DNA of 64,000 nucleotides from Lachnospiraceae bacterium (GTDB lineage Bacteria; Bacillota; Clostridia; Lachnospirales; Lachnospiraceae). Under the pieces are notes generated by a model. It searched no databases and was not told the origin of the DNA. It saw nothing but the letters and a program-made list of their open reading frames with translations. Location: the NCBI GenBank assembly GCA_900771195.1, contig CAAGMZ010000024.1:7759-71758 (forward strand). The letters are read 5' to 3'. Made by a program: the position numbers and the translations under genes. Shown here piece after piece: positions 8,448 through 18,146 of this stretch. Position 1 is the first letter of the stretch. Every line of letters starts with the position of its first letter.

Positions 8448-9434
8448 ATGAAAAATATTGACATAGTCGTCCCCTGCTATAATGAGCAGGACGTGCTTAC
8501 AACTTTTTACAGGGAAACGGAAAAGGTAGTGTCAGCAATTGACGGTTACCGCTTCCGCTACATTTTCATAAATGACGGCAGTGCCGATGACACGCTTATC
8601 ATACTTCGCGGTCTTGCTGCCACCTATGACAATGTAAAATACATTTCCTTCTCGAGAAATTTCGGAAAAGAAGCAGGAATGTATGCAGGTCTTTCCAATT
8701 CCACGGGCGATTATGTAATCGTAATGGACGCTGACCTCCAGCATCCCCCCGCTCTCATTCCGAAGATGATACAAAGCATTGAAAACGGCCATGACTGCTG
8801 TGCGGCATACAGAACCGACAGAAAAGGTGAAAAGCGAATCCGGAGCTTTTTCTCCAAAGCCTTTTACAAATTCAGCAATAAAATGACGGATGTGAAAATG
8901 CCATACGGGGCTGTTGACTTCAGAATCATGTCAAGACATATGGTGGACTCCATAGTTTCAATTTCCGAGCGTCAGCGTTTTTCCAAGGGGATATTCTGCT
9001 GGGTCGGCTTTGACACGGAATGGATACCGTACGAAAACGTCGAGCGAACAATAGGCACTACCAAATGGAGCTTTAAAGGGCTTACAAAATATGCCATGGA
9101 CGGAATCCTTTCTTTTTCCGTAGCGCCTCTGCGTATACTTGCCGTTATGGGTTCCCTGATATCGATAGCTGCGATTATATATGCCGTTTTCATACTCATT
9201 CAGACTCTGGTTGTCGGGATAAAAGCTCCCGGATATGCCTCAACCATCATAATACTGCTGCTTCTGGGCGGAATTATTGAGCTTTCGATAGGTGTTGTCG
9301 GTGAATACATTGCCAGAATTTTTACGGAGATTAAGCACAGACCCATATATATCGCCAAAGAGAGTAATCTCATAGACGGACTTGAAAAAACACCGGAGAA
9401 TAACAATGAAAAATCTTCTGAAAAAGCTGATTAA
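8448..9434 (+). CDS. GT2 polyprenyl-phosphate glycosyltransferase (GtrB/CsbB type)
   Basis: 328 aa. An N-terminal GT-A domain (IVVPCYNEQ, FINDGSADDT, and the metal-binding VMDADLQHPP) is followed by two membrane helices (about residues 228-300), the layout of DPM1/GtrB/CsbB enzymes. These load a sugar onto undecaprenyl phosphate at the inner face of the membrane. The ATG at 8448 has ACAGGAG ahead. It overlaps the GtrA-like gene by 29 bases. With GtrA and YfhO proteins next to it, its likely role is decoration of a surface polymer, as known for CsbB-GtcA-YfhO in Bacillus lipoteichoic acid. The sugar cannot be read from sequence. Confidence 0.88.
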   Translation: MKNIDIVVPCYNEQDVLTTFYRETEKVVSAIDGYRFRYIFINDGSADDTLIILRGLAATYDNVKYISFSRNFGKEAGMYAGLSNSTGDYVIVMDADLQHPPALIPKMIQSIENGHDCCAAYRTDRKGEKRIRSFFSKAFYKFSNKMTDVKMPYGAVDFRIMSRHMVDSIVSISERQRFSKGIFCWVGFDTEWIPYENVERTIGTTKWSFKGLTKYAMDGILSFSVAPLRILAVMGSLISIAAIIYAVFILIQTLVVGIKAPGYASTIIILLLLGGIIELSIGVVGEYIARIFTEIKHRPIYIAKESNLIDGLEKTPENNNEKSSEKAD

Positions 9435-9834
9435 CAGAGAAACAATAACATATCTTATATTCGGGGTACTGACCACGGTAGTAAATTATGCCGTTTACTT
9501 TGTTTTCTACCATTTCACATCGATAGACCCGCTTATATACAACTCAATTGCGTGGGTTGTTGCAGTTCTTTTTGCGTACGTGACCAACAAGCTATGGGTA
9601 TTTGAGAGCAAAAGCTGGGCTTTTAAGGTTGTGGGACCGGAAATGGCATCTTTTGTGGGTGCGAGGCTTCTGTCGTTTTTGTTTGAGCAGGGATTTCTGG
9701 CACTAACGGTAAAGGTATTCCATATGCATGAACTTTTAGCGAAAATTTTTGCATGCGTATTTGTTATTATATTCAACTATTTTGCAAGCAAATTCTTCAT
9801 ATTTCGAAAAAAAGACAAGGAGAACCGGAAATGA
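9406..9834 (+). CDS. GtrA/GtcA family membrane protein (putative lipid-linked sugar flippase)
   Basis: 142 aa with four predicted membrane helices (TYLIFGVLTTVVNYAVYFV; YNSIAWVVAVLFAYVTNKLWVF; FVGARLLSFLFEQGF; IFACVFVIIFNYFASKFFIF), the complete GtrA fold. Family members are thought to flip sugar-polyprenyl phosphate made by the partner GT2. The ATG at 9406, with GGAGA ahead, lies inside the end of the GT2 gene, and its own stop overlaps the YfhO-like start as ATGA, so all three are tightly coupled. Confidence 0.9.
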   Translation: MKNLLKKLINRETITYLIFGVLTTVVNYAVYFVFYHFTSIDPLIYNSIAWVVAVLFAYVTNKLWVFESKSWAFKVVGPEMASFVGARLLSFLFEQGFLALTVKVFHMHELLAKIFACVFVIIFNYFASKFFIFRKKDKENRK

Positions 9835-12569
9835 TCCAGGATACCGTTTTATCTGCCGACAACGGCAAAAAAACCCAAAAAAACTCCGTTTTTCATTCTT
9901 TCACTAACGGAAGGGGCGTATATTTAATTTCATTTTTCGTGCCTCTCATTATCATGATAATAATATATATAATGAAAAATATATACCCGTTCGGCACTGC
10001 CTGCTATCTCCGTTCGGATATGTATCACCAGTATGCACCCTTCTTTTCCGAGCTCTGGCATAAGCTGCGTACCGGCGGAAGTCTGTTTTACAGCTGGGAC
10101 ATAGGTCTCGGTTCCAATTTTGCCGCTGTATTCGGGTACTACCTTTCAAGCCCCACCAACTGGCTTATTGCTCTTTTCCCGCAGAAAGCCATGATTGAGG
10201 TCATGAACGTCATTATTATCCTTAAAATTGCAGCTTCAGGCTTCACTTTCACATATTATCTCTGCAAGCATACAGGAAAGCGTCACATATCTTCTGCCAT
10301 ATTTGGTATGTTTTATGCGTTGTCAGCATTTGTAACGGCTTACAGCTGGTGTCTCATGTGGCTTGACTGTGTTCTTCTCCTTCCTCTCGTAATCCTTGGA
10401 CTTGAGCGTCTGGTGCACGAAGGAAAGGGACTTCTTTATTCCGTAGCTTTGGGCTTCACCATACTGTCCAACTACTATATTTCGATAATGGTCTGCCTCT
10501 CGCTGGTAATCTATTTTATCGTACTGATGCTTTCAATGCCTGCGGGTTCCGGTCCCCAAAAATACGGAAGGGCAATACTCAATTTTGTAATTTATTCGCT
10601 GATTGCCGGTGGCATATCGGCTGTTGTTCTGTTGCCTGAAATATATGCTCTTGGCTATACTGCATCAGGTGATTTTTCATTCCCCAAGACAATGACGAGA
10701 TACTTCTCCTTCATTACAATGATGGAAAGGCATCTTCTGAATGTGGATGTAAGCCTGGGGCTTGACCATCTGCCCAATATATACTGCGGTGTATTCGTAT
10801 TCCTGCTTCTTCCGCTTTATATTATGAACAGGCAGATACCAAGACGTGAAAAGGTCGCAAAAGTACTTATGCTTTTCGCATTTTTCACTGCGTTTAACTT
10901 TAATATCCCCAACTTCATATGGCATGGCTTCCATTACCCTAATTCACTGCCCTGCCGACAGTCTTTTATCTATATTTTTGTTCTGCTGGGCGTGTGTTAC
11001 GATGCATTTATTAATCTCAAGTCAGCCAAAATCTCACAGATTTCGGCTGTGCTTTGGGGTGTGCTTATTTTTCTCATATTCATCGGAAACACCCTCACCG
11101 ACGACGGGCAGATAGATACCTCAATACTCTATGCCAGTGCGGCATTTATTGCAATTTATGCATATCTGTTCATAATGATGAAAAAAAATAATTTCAAGAA
11201 CAGCTACCTGTTTTTTGCCCTGTTTGCGGTAGCTGCCATAGAGGTTACCGTTAACACTGACACAACCGGATATTCTACCACCAACAGGCCTAATTATCTT
11301 TATGATTATGACAATGTGAATACACTTCTTGACAAGGAAATCGAAGATTCCGATGATGTCTTCTATCGGACCTCCAAGGTTCGCGGATACCGTTCCAAAA
11401 ATGATGCCGCATGGCATAATTTCAAGGGCGCATCTGTGTTTTCCTCAACAGCCTACGCATCTCTTACCGATTTGTACGGAGACCTTGGACTTGAGCATTC
11501 AACAAATGCCTATGCAATTAACGGTGCCACTCCGCTCGTATACTCCATGTTTAACATAAAATATCTGCTGAGTGACCAGAAATTAGATTTTGACGATTTG
11601 TACACGCTTGTGGATTCTGCCGGAAGTGAACACCTGTATCGCAATAATTATGTACTGCCTCTGGGATTTATGGTTCCGTCGTCCTTTAGCGAGTGGGACA
11701 GCACATCTAATCCTAATCCTTTTATCATCCAGAACGAACTGGCATATCAGGCTGCCGGCGTAAGTGATCTTTTTACAAGAATAACCTTTGAGGACAATAA
11801 CACCTCAGCTACCATTGTTCCCGAAAAGGATGAGTATCTCTACCTGTATATCATGAACAAGAGCATTAAGACAATCAATATTTCCGTTGACGGCGGCAGC
11901 GAAAACTTCACCGGCATCAATCACGGAAGAATGATTGACTTAGGATACGTGCATGAAGGTTCACAGATAGTTGTCACACAGGCCTATGACAAAGACAGTA
12001 ACGGCAACGAGAGCCTGCAGATGTACGCTTATGTAATGGATTCCGACAAGCTCAAGCAGGTATATGAAAATCTTTCCGGACAGGGACTCGAGGTGACATC
12101 ATATGACGATACGCATGTAAAGGGAACTGTTACTGCTGACAGTGACGGTCTTCTTTTTACATCGATTCCTTACGATGAAAGCTTCACCGTATATGTAGAC
12201 GGTGTTGAGACAGATTACGGCTATATCGGCGATAAGGCTCTGATTTCCGTACCGCTCAGTGCCGGAACCCATAATATTGAATTTGTATACTGCCCGCGCG
12301 GATTTACATCCGGACTTTTCATCACGATTATATGCGTAATATTAGTGGGCGGATGTGTATTTTTCAGAATCAGATTCAAAAAAGAAATAACTGAGCCGGG
12401 TGCTTTTGACTGCATACCCAAAAAAGCAGCTTCCGGAGAATCTTTGGAAACCGAACAGACTGAAGAAGATGCTGAGCCGGAAGAAGCACCGATACAGGAA
12501 GAAGTAACAGAAAAAGTAATAACCGAAGAACCCATATCACCGCAGGATGCAGGAAAGGAAGATGAATAA
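9831..12569 (+). CDS. YfhO family multi-pass membrane glycosyltransferase
   Basis: 912 aa. The N-terminal two thirds are about a dozen hydrophobic helices with the YfhO opening (YPFGTACYLRSDMYHQYAPF, FFSELWHKL, GSLFYSWDIGLG). A large outside domain ends in a beta-rich fold (SIPYDESFTVYVDGV) and a last helix near residue 835, followed by a Glu-rich cytoplasmic tail. YfhO is the GT-C enzyme that moves the lipid-linked sugar onto lipoteichoic acid in Bacillus. The start is the ATGA overlap with the GtrA gene, with AAGGAGA ahead. The end overlaps or touches the argH start, so argH is read from the same message. Confidence 0.88.
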   Translation: MIQDTVLSADNGKKTQKNSVFHSFTNGRGVYLISFFVPLIIMIIIYIMKNIYPFGTACYLRSDMYHQYAPFFSELWHKLRTGGSLFYSWDIGLGSNFAAVFGYYLSSPTNWLIALFPQKAMIEVMNVIIILKIAASGFTFTYYLCKHTGKRHISSAIFGMFYALSAFVTAYSWCLMWLDCVLLLPLVILGLERLVHEGKGLLYSVALGFTILSNYYISIMVCLSLVIYFIVLMLSMPAGSGPQKYGRAILNFVIYSLIAGGISAVVLLPEIYALGYTASGDFSFPKTMTRYFSFITMMERHLLNVDVSLGLDHLPNIYCGVFVFLLLPLYIMNRQIPRREKVAKVLMLFAFFTAFNFNIPNFIWHGFHYPNSLPCRQSFIYIFVLLGVCYDAFINLKSAKISQISAVLWGVLIFLIFIGNTLTDDGQIDTSILYASAAFIAIYAYLFIMMKKNNFKNSYLFFALFAVAAIEVTVNTDTTGYSTTNRPNYLYDYDNVNTLLDKEIEDSDDVFYRTSKVRGYRSKNDAAWHNFKGASVFSSTAYASLTDLYGDLGLEHSTNAYAINGATPLVYSMFNIKYLLSDQKLDFDDLYTLVDSAGSEHLYRNNYVLPLGFMVPSSFSEWDSTSNPNPFIIQNELAYQAAGVSDLFTRITFEDNNTSATIVPEKDEYLYLYIMNKSIKTINISVDGGSENFTGINHGRMIDLGYVHEGSQIVVTQAYDKDSNGNESLQMYAYVMDSDKLKQVYENLSGQGLEVTSYDDTHVKGTVTADSDGLLFTSIPYDESFTVYVDGVETDYGYIGDKALISVPLSAGTHNIEFVYCPRGFTSGLFITIICVILVGGCVFFRIRFKKEITEPGAFDCIPKKAASGESLETEQTEEDAEPEEAPIQEEVTEKVITEEPISPQDAGKEDE

Positions 12570-12570
12570 A

Positions 12571-13953
12571 ATGAAACTCTGGGGCGGAAGATTCACCAAA
12601 GAAACCAATAAGCTTGTAGAGGAATTTAATGCTTCTCTGTCATTTGACAGCAGATTCTACAAACAGGATATTGAAGGCAGCATTGCCCATGTCACTATGC
12701 TTGCACAGCAGGGAATAATCACCAACGAGGAGCGTTTTGCCATAATAGGCGGGCTCAACAGCATAAAGACCGACATTGAAAACGGCAGTCTTGAAATCAG
12801 CTCTGAATACGAGGATATCCATTCATTTGTGGAGGCAACACTGATAGAGCGCATCGGAGATGCCGGAAAAAAGCTACACACAGGCCGCAGCCGTAACGAC
12901 CAGGTCGCTCTTGACATGCGCCTTTATGTAAGGGACCAGGTAAAAGAGACCGCTGACCTTCTTAAGGAGCTTCTTGAATCAATACTGTCCATAATGAAAA
13001 AAAATGTACACACATACATGCCCGGCTTCACCCACATGCAGAAGGCACAGCCTGTTACTCTCGCTCATCATTTCGGTGCATACTTTGAAATGTTCAGGCG
13101 TGACCGCAGCCGTCTTCATGACATTAATGAAAGGCTCAACTACTGCCCTCTCGGTGCAGGAGCGCTGGCCGGAACCACATACCCTCTGGATCGTGATTTT
13201 ACTGCCGAATATCTGGGTTTTGCCGGAGCCACACTTAACAGCATGGATTCCGTATCCGACAGAGATTATATAATTGAATTTTTAAGTGCACTTTCCACAA
13301 TAATGATGCATCTGAGCCGTTTCTGTGAAGAAATAATTACATGGAATTCCAATGAATACCGTTTTATCGAGCTTGATGACGCATACAGCACCGGAAGTTC
13401 GATAATGCCTCAGAAAAAGAACCCTGATATAGCAGAGCTTATAAGGGGAAAAACCGGACGCGTATACGGTGCTCTCGTATCCATCCTCACCACCATGAAG
13501 GGTATTCCTCTCGCATATAACAAGGATATGCAGGAAGACAAGGAGCTCACATTCGATGCCATAGACACAACCAAGGGCTGCATAGTTCTTTTTAAGGGCA
13601 TGATTGAGACAATGACATTCAACACCGACATAATGGAAGCAAGCGCCAAAAACGGCTTTACCAATGCCACAGACGCTGCTGACTACCTTGTTAACCACGG
13701 AATTCCTTTCCGTGATGCCCACGGAATCATCGGTCAGCTTGTACTGACATGCATAGACAGGGGAATTTCCCTCGACGAGCTTCCTCTTGATGAATATAAA
13801 AAAATATGCCCTGCATTTGAAGAGGACATATATGACGCAATAAGCCTTAAAACATGCGTTGAAAAACGTCTCACCAAGGGTGCGCCCGGTTCCAAAGCAA
13901 TGCTTGAGGAAATAAAGGCCTGTGAGAAATACCTGGAGGAAGAGGGGCTGTAA
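12571..13953 (+). CDS. argH: Argininosuccinate lyase
   Basis: 460 aa, last enzyme of arginine synthesis, cleaving argininosuccinate to arginine and fumarate. The fumarase/aspartase signature GSSIMPQKKNPD and the HTGRSRNDQVALD block are present. Two starts compete: ATG at 12562 inside the YfhO-like gene and ATG at 12571 just past its stop. The second gives the usual MKLWGGRFTKET beginning and has AAGGAAG nine bases ahead. No separate promoter is evident, so expression likely depends on the glycosylation operon promoter at 8357. Confidence 0.96.
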   Translation: MKLWGGRFTKETNKLVEEFNASLSFDSRFYKQDIEGSIAHVTMLAQQGIITNEERFAIIGGLNSIKTDIENGSLEISSEYEDIHSFVEATLIERIGDAGKKLHTGRSRNDQVALDMRLYVRDQVKETADLLKELLESILSIMKKNVHTYMPGFTHMQKAQPVTLAHHFGAYFEMFRRDRSRLHDINERLNYCPLGAGALAGTTYPLDRDFTAEYLGFAGATLNSMDSVSDRDYIIEFLSALSTIMMHLSRFCEEIITWNSNEYRFIELDDAYSTGSSIMPQKKNPDIAELIRGKTGRVYGALVSILTTMKGIPLAYNKDMQEDKELTFDAIDTTKGCIVLFKGMIETMTFNTDIMEASAKNGFTNATDAADYLVNHGIPFRDAHGIIGQLVLTCIDRGISLDELPLDEYKKICPAFEEDIYDAISLKTCVEKRLTKGAPGSKAMLEEIKACEKYLEEEGL

Positions 13954-13954
13954 A

Positions 13955-14032
13955 ATGTTTATTTTCGGGCGGCCGCTCACGCTTATGCTAAGAACGTAGC
14001 GGCGCCAAGCCCGAAAAAACCTCGCCAGGCAG
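13955..14032 (+). repeat. Palindromic repeat, left edge of low-GC island
   Basis: It starts 2 bases after the argH stop with ATGTTTATTTTCGGGCGG (13955-13972), then CGCT and CGCTT. Inner arms GCCGCT / AGCGGC and outer arms TTTTCGGGC / GCCCGAAAA fold it into one long hairpin. The 30 bases at 13955-13984 recur in inverted orientation at 19195-19224 (27 of 30 identical). Bases from about 13975 on match the minus strand of the 38.2-kb repeat unit at 45 of 56 positions. The T-run is on the 5' side and A on the 3' side, so it is not a standard terminator for either strand. Confidence 0.8.
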
Positions 14033-14061
14033 CAAAGTGTCTCTACTGCTGCAACTCTAAA

Positions 14062-16329
14062 TTATATTCTCTTTCTTATATCATCTATCGGATTACTCTT
14101 AGCAACTGCAAAGATTTTCATTGATGTTGAAACAATACAAAGAACCAATGTCACTGCAATTGTTAAAAAGATTATTAATACAGCCGTTGATATTTCAGAT
14201 ATCTCATATCCACATTTGTTATTCATAATTACAAGAAAAATCCCGTATAACATCGAAGCAAAAATACTAGATATTAGTCCAATGTTAATCTGGTCCCACA
14301 TAAGCATAAGAAATATATACTTTTTATTTCCTCCAAGAGATTTAATTATTCCAATCTCATATGTCCTTTCCGAAATTGTAATTCTCGCAAATGAATTAGT
14401 TAATACAACAACTAAAATTAATGCTATTACTGTAGCGATAACAAATAATAATTTCCACATGCTGTTATTTTCCACCGCCGATTCAAATCTTTCCTGATAG
14501 TACGAATTATAATGATACTTTGATGAATACTGTTCTGTATCAAAAGTTTTGGCAGTCTCAATATCTGTTGTATAACATTGTAGTTTTGATACTTTGAGTA
14601 TTGATATTTCATCATACCATTTATCGCCAACATATATTGTTGTGCTTCCACCATTGTGAACACCCACAACCTTTGCAAGATAAGCATCATTAGCTTCCAG
14701 ATATACACCTTCTCCAAAAACGGCTTCTATTTCCTCTTTTATCAATTCAGTATTACTGAAATCGCTTTCTTTATATATGTTATAATTGCCGGTAATTTCG
14801 TAGCACAAATCAGAAAATATATCAATACTTACTACCATTTCATTTTCTTCCGGTTCACTTTTTCCATATAAAACAATGCCATCCGGCATATCTTTTTCTA
14901 TAAAACCGGATGAAGAACTTGAAAACGAATTTCTATTTGCTTCCTTAAACATGCTCGATATGAATAGGTTTGCACAGTTTGCAGTCAAATTCACATTACT
15001 GAAATTATTATAATCTATGTATGTCCAAAAAATACCATCTACGTTTCTGGAATGATTAATTCCACTGACAACAAAACTGTATTCATTATTATATGAATCC
15101 CTTATGACTATATTTTCACCTATACAGTCCCCGAATTTTTTAGCTATATCTTCTCCGATTATAATCTCATCCGATTTGTCAGGAAATCTTCCCTCTATAT
15201 CTCCACACATAATACGATTTTTAAAAAAATCGTTAATCTTTATAGGTCGTAAGTCAATTCCCCCAACTATACCGTCACAATACAATGAAATATTAACTAC
15301 AGGAACAACCTCTGCAAAATCGTCAATATCATCTGCATATTCAAAATCCGCCTCATTTAAAGGTACACCTCTCCCATTCATAAGAACACTTCTTACATTA
15401 CTTTTATTTTCTACAAATTCATAGTCTACATCTATAATATCCGCATCATAATATGCATAATTCATTTCATCAATTTTATTATCAACCATATATTTCATTG
15501 TCATCATGGATATAGCACTTGCTATTGCAATGCTCATCACAACAATAACGGAAATATATTTACTTTTAAATTTATTAATATTCTTTCGTGATAGCTTTTT
15601 TATATAATTAAAAGATACTTTTCTTTTTCCGGTTAATTCTGTTTTCTCATATTCTTCTGTTTCTATACTGTTATTTTCAATGACAGATTCAATACTTCCA
15701 TCTTTAATCTTTATAATACTGTCAGCATATTCTTTTGCTTTTTCAATATTATGAGTAACTACAATAACAATTTTGTTTTTGCTAATTTCCTTTAGCATTT
15801 TAAAAACAGTTTCTGCATTTTTTGAATCAAGACTACCGGTAGGTTCATCTGCCAAAATGATGTCTGCATTTTTTTCAATTGCTCTAATAATTGCCACTCT
15901 TTGTTTTTCGCCACCGCTGAGTAACTGTACCGGCTTATTTACATCTTCTATACCAAGTTTATGTAGTTTAGTGATTATATTATGATCTGGTGTTTGTCCT
16001 GATAATTCCATGGCAATTGCCACATTGTCATAGGCACCAAGACAATCTATTAAATTTGAATCTTGAAATATAAATCCTATATGTCTGGATTTAAAATTGA
16101 TTTTTTCCGCATTTGACATGGTGTTATAACTTATACTATTGTTTCCGTTAGTATACAGAATATCTCCGGAGGTAAAATCATCCAACATACCTATAATATT
16201 TAAAAAAGTGCTTTTCCCTGCTCCGGAATCTCCTATTATGAAAGTCATTCCTGTTTTAATATTACAATTTATTTTATTAAGAATAGTTTTGCCCGGTACC
16301 TGTTTTTCAATATCGTTAATTTGCAGCAT
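14062..16329 (-). CDS. MacB-like ABC transporter, fused ATPase and permease
   Basis: 755 aa. Residues 1-220 are a complete ATPase: Walker A GDSGAGKST (33-41), FQDSN Q-loop, LSGGEKQR signature, Walker B ILADEPTGSLDS and the VTHN His switch. One membrane helix near residues 250-275 follows, then about 350 residues outside the membrane and three C-terminal helices (from about 630) with an FtsX-type permease segment (TISERTYEIGIIKSLGG). This is the MacB order, used for moving substrates from the outer side of the membrane or exporting peptides. The start has AGGAG seven bases ahead. It is the last gene of the riboswitch-led operon, 13 bases after its neighbour, in low-GC, AT-rich codons. Substrate unknown; the secreted protein of the same operon is the obvious candidate. 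Confidence 0.88.
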   Translation of the reverse strand: MLQINDIEKQVPGKTILNKINCNIKTGMTFIIGDSGAGKSTFLNIIGMLDDFTSGDILYTNGNNSISYNTMSNAEKINFKSRHIGFIFQDSNLIDCLGAYDNVAIAMELSGQTPDHNIITKLHKLGIEDVNKPVQLLSGGEKQRVAIIRAIEKNADIILADEPTGSLDSKNAETVFKMLKEISKNKIVIVVTHNIEKAKEYADSIIKIKDGSIESVIENNSIETEEYEKTELTGKRKVSFNYIKKLSRKNINKFKSKYISVIVVMSIAIASAISMMTMKYMVDNKIDEMNYAYYDADIIDVDYEFVENKSNVRSVLMNGRGVPLNEADFEYADDIDDFAEVVPVVNISLYCDGIVGGIDLRPIKINDFFKNRIMCGDIEGRFPDKSDEIIIGEDIAKKFGDCIGENIVIRDSYNNEYSFVVSGINHSRNVDGIFWTYIDYNNFSNVNLTANCANLFISSMFKEANRNSFSSSSSGFIEKDMPDGIVLYGKSEPEENEMVVSIDIFSDLCYEITGNYNIYKESDFSNTELIKEEIEAVFGEGVYLEANDAYLAKVVGVHNGGSTTIYVGDKWYDEISILKVSKLQCYTTDIETAKTFDTEQYSSKYHYNSYYQERFESAVENNSMWKLLFVIATVIALILVVVLTNSFARITISERTYEIGIIKSLGGNKKYIFLMLMWDQINIGLISSIFASMLYGIFLVIMNNKCGYEISEISTAVLIIFLTIAVTLVLCIVSTSMKIFAVAKSNPIDDIRKRI

Positions 16330-16342
16330 ATTTTTTCTCCTA

Positions 16343-18124
16343 CTACATTTCATTTACATTTAACAAACAATTTATCTCATAGATTTTTTTCATATCCATA
16401 TTTGCGACCATATTTTTTTTTAACTCATTCTCATCTATACAATAATTAAAATTTCCAAATCTGCTCATATATGAATAGATAAGAAAAGAAGCATCAACAT
16501 CTGCAACATTTCCTTTTTCATCAGCAAACAGACTTCCAACAGCTAAATTTGAAATAACATCCGACACTTCATTTTCGTCTATTATATGAAAATTCATAAT
16601 TTTATCTATAATAAATAAATCTATATAAAAATAACTACTGATAAAATATTCGTTGTCTTTATACTGTTTACAATAGTTTTTTAAAAATTTAATAGTTTTT
16701 TCACTAATAGACAAATTATTATTGCTTGCACATTCCATAAACATTCTTAATAGTGCAGGATTGTTTATTTGTCCTTCGCCAATAATATTATCTAAAATAT
16801 TCACTGCATTTTTTATGTAATTGATATATTGTGAATCTTTAATTCCGTATATATTGCCTATTTGATTATAAATTAACGAATAATAATATAAATCAATAAT
16901 CAAATTGTCATACTCGTCATTTTTTTTAGATGTATTGATACTATCCGAAATTAAAATGCTGCTGGTTTCAATGAATTTATTGGCATCAATTTCTTTTTTT
17001 GACATAACAGCTAATTCTAATCCATAAAAATTGCTTTCTAATGAAGGGGACAATAAATAATCAAGGTAATATTCTGTCTTCTCTTTACAATATTTTTGCA
17101 ATACATACAAATCATCTTCGCCTAAAAATTTAATGTAATCTCGTATAGCTTCATACACAAGTTGGGGGCTATCAAGACTAGTAATTAATTCATCTATGTT
17201 ATCACCGGAAATGTATTCAAGAACTTTATTATTCACAAATTCTAAATCTCCAAATGCATCAGCGATTGGTTTGAATGAAAAAATACAATCCATAACATCA
17301 TATCCATCGTTTATATTTTGTTCATTATAATAATTCTTCCATTCAACATACCAATTTTTCAGTTTATAGGTGTCAATTTTTTCATCTATACTGTTCATTA
17401 AATATATACTTAGTCCACCCGAGTTAAAAAGTGTATCCCCACCTGCAGGACCCTTAAACTCTGTATTTCTATAATATTCCTCTATTTGACTCTTATACTG
17501 ATCATATTCAATATGTATTTGTGCATTTTCAAGCATCTGCATTATCTCTACAGTAAATCTTAATTTTGCTTCAACAGAATCATCTGTTGAATTTTCAAAA
17601 AGCAATCCGCTAACTTTATCAGTATGTTTTTCTATGTATTCTAATAAATACTGTTCATCATATTCTTTATTAATAAGCATATGAAGACAAATTGTTGCAA
17701 AGGTGTCAATTGTTGTAAGTTCGTCATTTTTAGATTTAGTATAGGCATCTCTAATTATTTCACTAATAATTTCGGTTATTTCAGACTGAAGATCGATTTT
17801 TTCAGACAAAAGATACAAATCATACATTGTAAACAGTGTATATGAAGAATTATCATCTGTTATCTTAGTGTTATAAAACCCACATTCATTTGAATTGTCA
17901 TAATAATATCTATTTAGACTTTCTTCAATCAATGTAGAAAATTCATCATCTACGTTATAAACAGGAAGTAATGATAATTCTATAAATTCAACAAGATTTA
18001 TTTCTTTTTTACTATTTTTATTTATTACAAAAACCACGCTTATTCCTATTGCAAGAAACAAAACAATAATTGCTATAATATACTTTTTTTTCATTCTATT
18101 AAAAGGACAACAGATTAAATCCAT
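16343..18124 (-). CDS. Membrane-anchored extracytoplasmic helical protein, unknown
   Basis: 593 aa, no recognised family. The ATG at 18124 has AAGGAGG eight bases ahead. Residues 1-13 are short and basic, 14-34 one membrane helix, and the remaining 560 residues lie outside. They are almost entirely helical by composition, rich in Ile/Asn/Asp/Tyr, with repeated segments such as SSYTLFTMYDLYLLSE, GGLSIYLMNSID and DVDASFLIYSYMSRFGN. These faintly recall alpha/alpha-toroid repeats of the prenyltransferase/cyclase type; that is a guess to be tested by structure prediction. It is the middle gene of the riboswitch operon, between the secreted protein and the ABC transporter, so a receptor, chaperone or immunity role is possible. 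Confidence 0.75.
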   Translation of the reverse strand: MDLICCPFNRMKKKYIIAIIVLFLAIGISVVFVINKNSKKEINLVEFIELSLLPVYNVDDEFSTLIEESLNRYYYDNSNECGFYNTKITDDNSSYTLFTMYDLYLLSEKIDLQSEITEIISEIIRDAYTKSKNDELTTIDTFATICLHMLINKEYDEQYLLEYIEKHTDKVSGLLFENSTDDSVEAKLRFTVEIMQMLENAQIHIEYDQYKSQIEEYYRNTEFKGPAGGDTLFNSGGLSIYLMNSIDEKIDTYKLKNWYVEWKNYYNEQNINDGYDVMDCIFSFKPIADAFGDLEFVNNKVLEYISGDNIDELITSLDSPQLVYEAIRDYIKFLGEDDLYVLQKYCKEKTEYYLDYLLSPSLESNFYGLELAVMSKKEIDANKFIETSSILISDSINTSKKNDEYDNLIIDLYYYSLIYNQIGNIYGIKDSQYINYIKNAVNILDNIIGEGQINNPALLRMFMECASNNNLSISEKTIKFLKNYCKQYKDNEYFISSYFYIDLFIIDKIMNFHIIDENEVSDVISNLAVGSLFADEKGNVADVDASFLIYSYMSRFGNFNYCIDENELKKNMVANMDMKKIYEINCLLNVNEM

Positions 18125-18146
18125 TGTCCTTTCCTCCTTTACTTAA

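Noticed and set aside
13282..13980. Minus-strand frame of about 230 codons
   Set aside because: Lies wholly against argH, lacks a ribosome site and has shadow-frame composition.
13955..14024. Intrinsic terminator for argH
   Set aside because: The stem is strong, but T bases precede and A bases follow it on both strands, so no T-run follows the hairpin; reported as a repeat instead.
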